This document shows, in pieces, positions 54,901-64,000 of a DNA stretch of 64,000 bases. The position numbers and the translations under genes were made by a program. Under the pieces are notes generated by a model. That model did no database searches and was not told where the DNA came from. It worked only from the letters and a program-made list of their open reading frames with translations. Every line of letters begins with the position of its first letter. Positions within the stretch are counted from its first letter, which is position 1. This stretch comes from Deuterostichococcus epilithicus (Eukaryota > Chlorophyta > Trebouxiophyceae > Prasiolales > Stichococcaceae): the NCBI GenBank assembly GCA_033439295.1, contig JAVTLE010000023.1, forward strand, positions 1,426,001 through 1,490,000. Reading direction: 5' to 3'.

Positions 54901-55862
54901 ACCAGCGGAGAATGGCAGGCCGCGAAGGCGCAGCACCCAGTGCCGCTGCGTCGGCTGGGCCCCCAACGGGGCGCCCGCTGCGTCCCCCCTCACAGCCGCC
55001 GCGAGATCCTCCTCGCTCGCCGGGAAGACCCTGCGCGGTTCAATGCAGACGTTGGCACTTCGTGTGCAGCACACGGGCATACGTGGCCGCAGGCTGGACT
55101 GCTAAACAGGACGTCTCTCCACGCACGCCGGCCTGCGACAAAGTTTAGAGGAGTTCCACACTGCTGAACTCGAATCGCGATCCAACGTTGGGGGACACCC
55201 CCGGAACGAAAGACCTTGTGGCCAAGGGAGGTCCAGACGCCAAGCTGGCGGGTCAGCGCGCTCGGAGGTCAAGCTGAAGGGTGACGCTTGATCAGTCACG
55301 TATCCTCAGAAGCAAGACGCAGGTGGCGCCGACGGCGCGATCCACCGTGCAGCAGCGGGCGGCGTAGTCCCAGCCAGTCGGACTGGCCAGCATTTTCCAG
55401 ACGTGTCACTCACTCGATGTAGCGGTTGGCCATGTGCGCGCAGTGCCGCGCCTCGCGTGCGGCAGCCGCTTGCTCCGGACTCGCCAGCCGCACAAAGGCC
55501 TCCCCTGTTGCCCGTCCTGAGATGCGTGGCGAAATCCGGCTACGACGCCCCGGTTCGGCCAATTTGCAAAGTACATGAAGTGCAGCGAATTCACGAGCCG
55601 CGTCCCGGTCCAGGATCCATGCAAGTTCCATATTGGGGAGCTCCGATCCGCGTGGCGTCCGTCGCCGCGCGATGCGATCGATCCGCTGTGCAATGGGAGG
55701 GGCGCTGACTCAAGGGAGCTTGTCCGCACCGGCGCGGGTGGGGAGGACGACTTCGATCGGCGCCCAGCCATCGAAGAACGCAATCACGTCGGCCTCTGCG
55801 GCGGAGTATGGCAGGCCCCGCAGCCGAAGCACCGCGGATTGGCCGCGCTCAGGAGCGGCCAT
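51945..55862 (-). CDS. Triple quasi-RRM RNA-binding protein (hnRNP F/H, GRSF1, ESRP-like)
   Basis: A nuclear or cytoplasmic RNA-binding protein. From ATG 55862: domain 1 has VLRLRGLPYSAAEADVIAFF (55830) and GEAFVRLASPEQAA with MANRYIE (55430-55500). Domain 2 has VLRLRGLPFSAGPEQVLEFF (54930), PTGEAFVEVPSEAAQQAA and YIEIFVASK (54560-54650). Domain 3 has LKLRGLPYSAGIDDITSWL (54250) and GIAFVHFKDANEAA with GTRYIECIPYTAPQ (53890-53985). The (V/K)LRGLP(Y/F) RNP2-like and GEAF or IAF RNP1-like motifs are those of the quasi-RRM type. The C-terminal half is a Pro/Gln/Gly/Met-rich region with a polyglutamine tract, ending KTEQQ, stop 51947-51945. An in-frame start at 55970 is an alternative. Confidence 0.88.
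53029..53049 (-). repeat. (CTG)7 tract encoding polyglutamine
   Basis: Seven perfect CTG units on the plus strand, CAG on the coding minus strand, in the Gln-rich C-terminal exon of the RNA-binding protein. Confidence 0.95.
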
Positions 55863-56495
55863 CTTGCCGAGCCTCCTACCAGCAGCGTCCCATCTGCGGT
55901 CTCCCCCCCAGCGCCGCCCCACCCACGAGCACGTCTGGGAGGATTGTACGAGCCCAGACCGAATGGCCAAGCCCGCTGACCGCCTCAGATCAGGGACCAG
56001 TCGTTGCGAGATCCTGCCGAATGCTCTCGGCCATGCAATGTAATTAGCACTCGGGGGGCACGTGCCTTGTTAGAGATCGCCGCCTAATCTTCCGCGTGAC
56101 TTTTGAGAATTAGTTCTGGGTACAGTGCTACAAATCCTGCACAAGCAAGCTGCTCTTATTCTCGGCTCCGGCCAGCCGCTTCAGCTACAGCACACGTACG
56201 TTCGCTAGGTCCTAGGAAGTGTTCTAATTTCAGTTCCGCTTTGGGTGACCGGATCAGCTGTTGTGTTTCGGCTGCTTGTCGACCAAAACTCGATCAAGTC
56301 AACGCACAACCAGCAACAGCCTTCGAGGATATGGCACAAGCCGCGTGACGAATCGTAACTGCAAGGGCGGTGCACGGGCCAACCGCCACATCACAAGTCA
56401 CGAAGCCACCGCGCCGCTGCCTTGCTGCCACCACTGCGCCCCTCTCTGCTCGCTGACCCAGGCCAACAGGCCAGGCTGATCGGGGCCCGGCAGCC
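55863..56495. promoter_or_regulatory. Shared upstream region of RNA-binding protein (-) and NUP58 (+)
   Basis: The two start codons lie head-to-head about 630 bp apart. The middle (about 56040-56260) is AT-richer than the flanks. No named element could be identified. A bidirectional promoter is inferred from the layout. Confidence 0.4.
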
Positions 56496-59400
56496 ATGGC
56501 GTTCAGCTTCGCGGGGGCCAACAGCAGCTCCAGCACCTCGAGTTTTAGTTTTGCCGCCGCAACGCCGGCGGCCAGCTCGTCAGCCTTCAGCTTTAACGGC
56601 GCGACCGCCCCGACCACGCCGCCCGGAGCAGCCAGCGCGCCTGCATTCGGGCAACAGCAGATCACGGCCTCGCTCTTTGGCGGCGCGTCCACTCCGGCAT
56701 TCGGGGCAGCCGGAGCAGCTGGCACGCCGGGCTTTGGCGGAGCGTCGGCGCCGTTTGGTTCCACTGGCGGCGGTCTGTTCGGCGGGTCCAGCGCAGGTGC
56801 TGAGGAATCAATGTCGTACTGCAGTGGCTGCTTAATGAGAATTGGCATGAATCACAGCATGTGCGTGTCGCTTCTCCTGCCACCGTATGTTGCCAATCCG
56901 TGCGGCTGCAACGCCAGGTGCTTTCGGGGCGTCCTCAGCCAGCGTGTTTGGCTCGACGGCCGCGCCCAGCCTGTTTGGCACACCAGCCTCGCAGCCGGGC
57001 GCCCTCACGACCTTCTCCGCTCCGGCGTTTGGCGGCCAGTCACAGGGCGGCGCCTTTGGCAGCTCCTTTGGCGCTGGCGCCTTTGGAGGCAGTCAGCAGG
57101 CGCAGCAGCAACAGCAGCAGCAGGTGTCCTCGGCGCTGTGCGGCAAGGAGGGCAAGCCGCTGACGCATGTCACAAAGTGGGAGGACATCAGCCCCCACGG
57201 CCAGAGCTACCTGTTGGACCTCGAGTGAGAAGCTGTCCCTTTCTTGAACACCCTTTGGCCCGCGCCCTGACAACACCTATCAGATAATGACACACACCCG
57301 CTTCGCTGAAGCCACTGGAGAAGTTTGACGAGGAGTTTGATGCATCGCGATGCCGCAGCTGTTACATGCATGCGGTGCTGCAAGCTGCTCGAAGGCGATC
57401 ACACTCCAAGGCATTGCCGCTCAAAGGCATTCACGTTTGTTTTTGCAGAAAGATTGTCTCGCAGTACCGGGAGGAATCGCGGCAGCTGGATCAGAACAGC
57501 CGCCTATGGGGCGACGAGGGGAGCACCCTCAAACAGGCGCGGGCCTGCATCATCTGCAGCACCTCTACAAGTCCTGGCAATTTACACTGGCAATGCGCCC
57601 GCATGATGCAGCCGTAGTGCATCAGTCGCATTTTGGGTGGGAACGGCGCAAGTTTTCTTACTGCCGTGATAGGCCTCGAAGCTGACTGCGGACGTTAAAG
57701 CCGCAGGAGATGGCGGCAGACGAGCGGGCACTGCACCAGGCGTTGGCGGGACTGGAGGCAGCGCTCAGAGGCGACCTGCAGACCGTCGCCGCCTTCCGCG
57801 AGGTGCGCCAGGATTTCCGATTTCGACACTACTTAGGGTGGAGTTTGACACAGCAATCCGCTGCTACCCTGCCAAGCCAGCCGCTTAAACTGTAGATGGC
57901 ATCAGTGGCGCCAGTGCTGCTTGAACCAATGCAGCAACGCTGCGGTTCCTGCAGCCGATTGCGCTACTTCTGCCATGGCCGCCAAAGCCAGTACAACAAT
58001 TTGCTCCAGTGCCCTGCGTTGTCATTTTGTGCACCTGCTCCTGCGGAGCCTGTGCCATATGCCAAGGCCGTGCGCATGGTCAGAGTGCCCGACATGACTA
58101 TCGACTGATGCTAAAACACATCGCGTCGTGTGCCAAGCCCGTCCGCCCTCACTCACTGCTGCCGCTGCTGACGCGTAGCCTTTTCCGCCCGCAGAAAGCC
58201 GTGGCGCTGCTGCATGACACAGATCAGGTGGTCCGCACCTTTCAGCGCACCCACAGGTGGCGCGCCGCCGGCAAGGTAAGTGGTCCACTGCGGCTCCGCC
58301 TTCTAGATTAGTATCCAAGGAGCCGCGAGCAGGCATCATACCGCACCTTTGACACTGCATGTATGCCAGCATGCAACCGCAAGCAGGCCTTAGCGGTTGG
58401 ATCAACCATGGGGCATGTGGATGATGATCGAATCATTGCTAAAACGGATGGGCACCTGTCTAGGAGCCTCGGACGAAAAATATATTCAAGTCATCCTTGC
58501 ACTGACGCGTGCCCCAGAAGCTCACAGGACCGCACAACCTTTTGCAAGCATGAGCATCGACAGGTCGCAGCATCTGTTGCTGTTGAGCCGATTTCGGTCA
58601 GCAGCCTCCAACCTCCTGGAGTCTCCTGGTGACGCGAAGGCCTCTCGCCGCTGCAGGTTCTGCCCCGGCAGGCGCTGCCGCCGGGCATCAGGGAGCAGCT
58701 CAATGGCCCCGTCATCCTGCCCTCCATGTACCTCCGCCGCACAACCCAGGCCTTCCATGTGCGCTCCCAGACACTGCTGCTGGACACTGCTTTGCGCATG
58801 CACCACTGCAGAGTCGCTCGCTTCGTGGTACGGCCAGGCGAAAGTGTGTTCTAGCTGCGCAGGCCCCAACAACTGTTCGCATGCATGCGCTCTGTGGCTC
58901 GAGCCAAGCTTTGTTCTACAGTGGTGGCAGCCCTGAAAAGCCCAAAGCGTGAGTGTCGTTGAACCTCAACCGAGCATGTCTGCAGGAGGCCCTGGAGCAG
59001 TACCGGGCACTGGTGGTGCAGCTGGAGGCGTTGCTGCCGCAGCAGCTCGGCGGCGGCGGCGGCGGGACGCAGCCAGACGGCGGCGGCGGCGCATCTTCGG
59101 CGGCCGTGGCGCTGCCGGTGGTGCTGCACAACCTGCACGACTTCTTCAACGCCGTCGCAGCGCGACTGGAGCGGCTGCACGATGGCGTGGCGGCTGCTAA
59201 GGAGGCCTTCCTCGAGCAACGGCGCGAGGTACAGATTACTGGAGTCGTGCCACAGTTTACCTAACCATCGTGTTCTCCCGGCTTTTCCTAATTTCTGCGC
59301 CGAGCGTGGTCATGCTTTTGTGGCTTTTGCGGTGTCAGGGTGCAATGCTGGTGTTGCGAGTAGGCTGGGTTGCATGCCGCACCTGCCTGCCAAGCCGAGC

Positions 59401-60154
59401 AGGCTAACTGCTTGCTGCCGGAGCAGGCTTCCACAGTATCTCATCTATTTTACCAGTCTGCATTGACTTCAACCTGCACGCCAGCGACATGAGCAATCCA
59501 TTGGCAGAGGCGGTGCGCAAGGCGCATCTGAAGTGGGAAGCTTTCAAATTAGACTGAGAACTTCTGCAGGCCGGCGACATTGAGCAACCGACTTGCAGAG
59601 CTAAGGCGGGAGTTTTGGAGCGTCCTGAGCTGAGACTTCCAACATCTGCAGGCTGGCGACATGAGCGACCCGTTTGCAGAGGCGGAGCGCAAGGCGCAGC
59701 TCAAGCGGAAGCTGTCGCAGGCGAGGACGACTGTCATCCCCCCAAGCATGGGCGCGCCAGCGGCGCAGCAGGGCGCCTCCGCACCTGCAGCTCCAGTGCC
59801 AGTGGCCACACCGGCAGCTGGTAGCCCTGGCTCTGAGTGGCTAACAACTGCTTGTATGCTGCATGCCTGTCAGGCTGCAGGAGCTGCTGCATGTGCTCGG
59901 CTTGATACCTGATCTGCCGCGGTTCTGAGCCTTCTCCCTCCTCGACATGAGCAGGTGGCGGCCTTTTCGGCGGTGGCGGCACGGTGCCCTCCCTGTTTGG
60001 CGCGAGTGCGCCTGCTGCGGCGACTGCCGCCACGCCTGCCGGCGGCAGTCTCTTCGGGACGCCGGCCGCAGGTGCATGGGGCGCAGCCCCGGNGGNGNCG
60101 ACGCCGCCCAGCAGCACAGCCAACTCGAGCCGACGAGGGCGCTTGCGCAAGTGA
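56496..60154 (+). CDS. NUP58: FG-repeat nucleoporin NUP58/p45
   Basis: A channel nucleoporin of the NUP62-54-58 complex. From ATG 56496 the N-terminus is Ala/Ser/Gly-rich with FSFNG, SLFGG, PAFGA, SVFGS and SLFGTP-type FG motifs and a short Gln run (57110). Coiled-coil exons follow: LCGKEGKPLTHVTKWEDISP (57140), KIVSQYREESRQLDQNSRLW (57450), ALHQALAGLEAALRGDLQTV (57725), ALLHDTDQVVRTFQRTHRW (58205), LEQYRALVVQLEALLPQQL (58993), LHNLHDFFNAVAARLERLHD (59120) and DMSDPFAEAERKAQLKRKL (59660). The end is another FG-type stretch (GGSLFGTPAAG) closing with a basic RRGRLRK, stop 60152-60154. The DFF-AA-RLE to DPFAEAERK order matches plant NUP58. Three undetermined bases (60093, 60096, 60098) fall in the last exon. 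Confidence 0.88.
59484..59712 (+). repeat. Triplicated exon start in NUP58
   Basis: The exon start at 59658 (GACATGAGCGACCCGTTTGC, then AGAGGCGGAGCGCAAGGCGC) has copies at 59486 (GACATGAGCAATCCATTGGC, then AGAGGCGGTGCGCAAGGCGC) and 59576 (GACATTGAGCAACCGACTTG, then CAGAGCTAAGGCGG). Spacing is 90 and 82 bp. Confidence 0.92.
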
Positions 60155-60483
60155 TATCACGGTGCACCGCCGCCGCCTGGACTGCACTGCTGAGTTATTT
60201 CGAAACTGGTGACAACAGTGACAGAGCACTTGTTCAGTCGGCGTGTCTGGTTATTGAGGCGTCGCTGGCGTGTTCGGACTACCCGTGCTCGGAGGGGAAC
60301 TCTGAAACGATCGCGACTCCATTTTGTGCCGCCGGTCCACACGGGGGAAGTTTTGGTATCACCCCTTGCAAGCTTCTTCGGCTCGCCGAATCGCGTACAA
60401 CGCAGCGCAATTGCAGGTTCCAAACGGCGAGGTGTGAGAAAACTTCGGTCTTCGAAATCGTACGGACCCCAGGCGTCAGCAAG
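60155..60483. other. Intergenic region between tandem plus-strand genes
   Basis: 3' flank of NUP58 and 5' flank of the fasciclin gene. It is AT-richer than either gene. Nothing specific was recognised. Confidence 0.3.
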
Positions 60484-63239
60484 ATGGCATTCACAACCTT
60501 CATGGCCATCGCTCTCGCTGCGTGTGCGATCGTCTGTGCTGTCGCCTGTCAGGCAGCGGCCCAGGTGACCGCAACGCGCTTTTCTGCAGCGCATGAGCCA
60601 AGTTACTCGTTCCTGTGTGCCTCTGTGTCTCATGATCCTGCAACGGGTCAGAGCTCTGGATCGATCTGGTGTGCTGCGTTGTTCTCCGGCCGCGCCCCGG
60701 ACCCTCCCAACAGATGAACTGCTCGTTTGAAAGCTACCTCTTGAGCTCGAGTTGCGATTCGATCAGGTTGTGCGGTGTCCTACCTTCTCGCCATGACCTC
60801 AGTTGAGCGAGCGAGCCTTTGATGCGACTGAACTTCGTGTTGCAGCAACCGGCTGCTGCCGGTCCGGCGGGATCGGCATTATGCAGAGCTCAGCCATCCC
60901 TGTAAAAACACGAAAGACAATGCCAAGCACGCTGATTGACGTCCTCACCGACTCACGCCGCGATCCCTGTCTGCTGCGTGCGCAGCACCCTACTGCAACG
61001 ACCGAAAACTTCTGGCCCTCCAACTGGCGACGACCCTGCAGCGCGTCGGACTTCCTGGCCACGCTGCGCGACGTTCCCGTCTGGTCCGCATCCGCACAGA
61101 GCTATGAGGCGCTGCTGGCAGCGGGTCTGCCGGTGCCGCACGATGCCACCCTGTTCGTGCCGCAGGGCAATGCCTGGGCTGACTTCGGGGCAGCCAACGG
61201 TGCGCAGATGTTTCAAATGGAATCTCATGCCCTGCATACAACCGCTGAGCAAAGCATGCTGGCCTCATGCCTGCAGTTCATGTTGCATCGATGGAGCATT
61301 GACCTTGTTGCTGCATGCAAATAAGGCGCCTGCCCTCGGAGCACTGCATGCATGCATGTACCTGCGCTGGCAACTCTGGTTCTGGCTGACAGAAAGGATG
61401 TGTCGGTTGCAGGGCGACCCACCTCAAGCGACCCTCGCGTTCTTGCCATCCTCCTGTACATGAGGTGATTTGCCCGTCGCATGGTGGCATCCGGATCAGC
61501 TGCACATCATGCTGCATGCTGCAGCGTGCATGTTTCGAGCTCAAAGTCCAGCTTCAATTATTCACTGATGCGATGGTTCGCTGTCGCACAGCATCCCCGG
61601 CGGCGCCCTGAACCGAGACAGGCTGGTTGCCGGATCCCCGCACCAGAGCACACTTGGCGCCGGCCTCAACGCCAGTCTGCCGCTGACCATCACGCGCAAC
61701 AGCACAATCAGTGCCGCAAACCACGCTGCGCGCTTCCACCGTCAGGTGTGAGTCGGTAGACTACTTGGTGCTGCAAGTCGTCGTCCAGCACGCAGCACAC
61801 CCTGCTCTGCAACTGTATGGGATGGAGGGTCCGATGGAAGTGGAAATGCTGCGCATCCACGGCGGGTTGCTGTGACAGCATTCGTGACAGGAAGCAGAAC
61901 ACCCATGCTGTTTGCCAGTCCAGCACACTAGCAGCTATCCATTTGACGCAGGAGCAGCTGTCCGGCATCAACCAGTACGTTTTCGGCAGCATCCTCCCCG
62001 TGCACAGGTGAGGAGTGGTCAAAGCAAATCAACGAAACGCTGTAAATGGCTGGTGAGGCCTGTAGTGTCACCCACCTGGCTGCTGCTCCAGTCCGTGGTG
62101 GTGAAAATCTGCACCGCAAGCAAGCTGTTTCATGCTGCATGAACCTGCAGGGCCTGCTCCTGCTACATCTACGAGATCAACGCAATCATCTTCCCGGCCT
62201 CCACGACTTTTGATGCCGTCCCTGACACGGATCTGGTCACCGGTAAGCCGCCCAGACGATGCTGTTCGTAGACCTAATGTAAGCTTATCGTTGATTGTGC
62301 ATGCTTCACTTCGTTGGCCTCACGTCTGTGCGCACTCTGCGCAGCTGCTGCAAGTGTGATGATTCATGCGTTTTGCAATGTCGCTTGCAACAACTTCATG
62401 CGTCTCTGCAGCCATCGCCGGCCTCGGCGAGCACCCCGTTATTTCAGCAACGCTCACACCGCCAGCAGCGCCCACGACGCCTCCTGTGACGCCTCGGCCG
62501 ACGGCGCGCAGCACTGCTGCGCCCACAGCTGCGCCCACAGCTGCGCCGAATGCGGCACACCCCACAGCGCCGCCGCCGCCTCTTATGCCGCGGCCGACCG
62601 CTGCGGCGATGCCGGCCCCCACTGTTGCACCGACACCGGGGCCCACGCCGCAGCCGACCACTTTTCCCACCGCAGCGCCGACGAAGGCTCCCAAGCCACA
62701 GCCGCCGCCTATCACACCCACACAGGCGCCCTCCGGCGACCGCACTAGTGCTCGTGCGCCCAGCAAGGCCACCACTGCTGTGACTGTCAGGAAGGCACTG
62801 CAGCCACCCGCTTCCACGGGGCCTGCGCCGGCGCTCGACATGGCGGGTCACACCGGTATGCGCCCTGGGATTCCTTCCGTAAGGCACGACCGCCCAGGTT
62901 ATGTTTTCTCAGCAAAGAATACTTAGAATGGACTCTATCCATGCAAGGGGTGCCTTTGCAGCATGCAACCTGCTGGTGCAGTATGCGCTCGCACTCACAG
63001 CACAGCGGCCAGAGGCAAAACCGCTTTCTAAACATGTTTTCGTCCTTTCGCAGACGTATCGACAGCCGCCAACAATGCACAGGTGGCGACATCGTTGGGC
63101 GGCATGTCTACCGGCCCCCCTCCCGCGCGCAAGATCCTGCCGCCGCCATCTCCCGACAATGCCGCTCCAGTACCCATGGTGACAGGCAGCATGAAAGTGG
63201 CGGTGGCAGCCGCCGCTGCGGCAATTATGGTGCTGTAAA
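60484..63239 (+). CDS. Secreted fasciclin (FAS1) domain protein with Pro/Thr-rich tail and probable GPI signal
   Basis: ATG 60484 opens a classic signal peptide (MAFTTFMAIALAACAIVCAV, then ACQAAAQ). A FAS1 adhesion domain follows: DFLATLRDVPVWSA and ATLFVPQGNAWADFG (61040-61190), IPGGALNRDRLVAG with TITRNSTISAANHAA (61590-61745), EQLSGINQYVFGSILPVHR (61953), and YIYEINAIIFPASTTFD (62165). The exon from about 62410 encodes a long hinge of Pro, Thr and Ala (TPPAAPTTPPVTPRPTA), like glycosylated arabinogalactan-type regions. The last exon (63055) ends with small residues and a hydrophobic tail (VAVAAAAAAIMVL), a likely GPI-anchor signal, stop 63237-63239. Cell-wall or matrix adhesion is inferred from the family. 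Exon phases join throughout the C-terminal half; the middle exons (61200-61590) are less certain. Confidence 0.8.
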
Positions 63240-63848
63240 GGCGCCCTCGATTTGGTGGTTTCGCGGTCAATCTGCATGATGACTTCTGCACTTCTTCTTC
63301 AGTGGCGCGATCAGCAAGGTATTCGCAGCCTGATATCGGTTCCTTAGTCGAACTGGTTTGTGATTGTATCGATGCATTCAAATTCGCACATCTGCGCCTT
63401 TCTGTCTCCATGTTGAGCCTCGCACTGTGACATTGGGTTTGACAGGTCCGAGACATCTCCGCCAGCTTCCCAAACCCTGCCCAGTCCCATGGATCAGACC
63501 GATGCTGATGCTCTGTTTCGAAGCTAACGCCACACTGGCCTTCATTACTACACATACATTGCGTTGTGAGCGAGATTGCACAAAGCCCTTCTTGGACTGC
63601 TTACCTGTGACAAGCACATCACGGCCACGCTTTGACAACTGGAGCACTTGTCGAAACTGTGCTGTGCAGAACCTTGGCACGTTGCGACAGCATAGAGGGG
63701 CGATTGTTGGCGGTAGATAATTAGAGCTCAACGCCGCTGAGCGCTGGTGGACCTAGCAGACAAGTTGACATCGCAGAGCAGGGCGAGCGCCGCACGCCAG
63801 GTCAGCAGCGAGACGTGTCTGGAGCTGCTGCCGCCTGGTGCGCAAGCC
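63240..63848. other. Intergenic region
   Basis: 3' flank of the fasciclin gene and probably the 5' flank of the next plus gene. It is AT-richer than the genes. Open frames on both strands lack recognisable content. Confidence 0.3.
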
Positions 63849-64000
63849 ATGTTAGAGCGGCTGCAATCTCATCACTCACTGGCCGGCACCAGCCCTGGTT
63901 GCAGCCCGGCGCAGCAGGCAGTGCATCACCGCCCGCACAGCGCGCCGCGGCGATGCCCGCGCATTGCAGCGGCAGCGAAGAAGGGCAGGCGCAGCGGGGG
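63849..64000 (+). CDS. Possible N-terminus of a plastid-targeted protein (3' truncated)
   Basis: From ATG 63849 an open frame runs to the window end: MLERLQSHHSLAGTSPGCSP, then Ala/Arg/His-rich sequence with AAAAKKGRR. Composition (no acidic residues after the first few, rich in Ser, Ala, Arg) resembles a plastid transit peptide, but no mature domain is visible. Confidence 0.3.
   Translation, partial: MLERLQSHHSLAGTSPGCSPAQQAVHHRPHSAPRRCPRIAAAAKKGRRSG

Overview
The window looks like nuclear DNA of a plant-lineage green alga, most likely a trebouxiophyte (Chlorella/Coccomyxa type); the lineage is inferred. The reasons are: GC-rich, intron-dense genes split into many short exons with GT-AG (often GTG) borders; plant-type families (plastid-type adenylate kinase, MutS2 with a Smr domain, plant-type cystathionine gamma-synthase, anchored hexokinase, a plant membrane metallophosphoesterase, a plant-type NUP58); and several plant telomere motifs (TTTAGGG/CCCTAAA) inside introns. 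There are no operons and no prokaryotic signals. No tRNA, rRNA or CRISPR was recognised.

Layout: 90-2566 (+) PP2C phosphatase, cut by the window start; 3161-3937 (-) small zf-met2/4F5-type protein; 4873-8495 (+) cystathionine gamma-synthase; 8946-9453 (-) mitochondrial ribosomal protein mL54; 10189-14016 (-) MYST histone acetyltransferase; 14132-14740 (-) unknown small protein; 15138-16395 (+) eIF3k; 16673-19077 (-) adenylate kinase; 19738-26698 (+) XPD/RAD3 helicase of TFIIH; 27127-38881 (-) large membrane metallophosphoesterase with a long low-complexity insertion; 39868-43623 (-) membrane-anchored hexokinase; 44427-51345 (+) MutS2-Smr; 51945-55862 (-) triple quasi-RRM RNA-binding protein; 56496-60154 (+) nucleoporin NUP58; 60484-63239 (+) secreted fasciclin-domain protein with a probable GPI signal; 63849-end (+) a possible next gene start. 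These are unrelated housekeeping genes, in convergent and divergent pairs spaced 0.3-1 kb apart.

The most striking signal is not a gene. In most of the large genes the introns contain one to three degenerate copies ('echoes') of the edge of a neighbouring exon, including its splice site, spaced about 80-140 bp apart. About twenty cases are visible. They range from strongly decayed to a nearly perfect 120-bp tandem duplication at 25681-25960 that copies an exon end plus its donor site. This fits recurrent short tandem duplication across exon-intron borders, a process proposed for intron gain and growth, acting repeatedly and recently here. Other oddities are a MYST enzyme without its zinc-finger cysteines, a GC-AG intron, start codons isolated on tiny exons, and telomere-like motifs just upstream of several splice acceptors.
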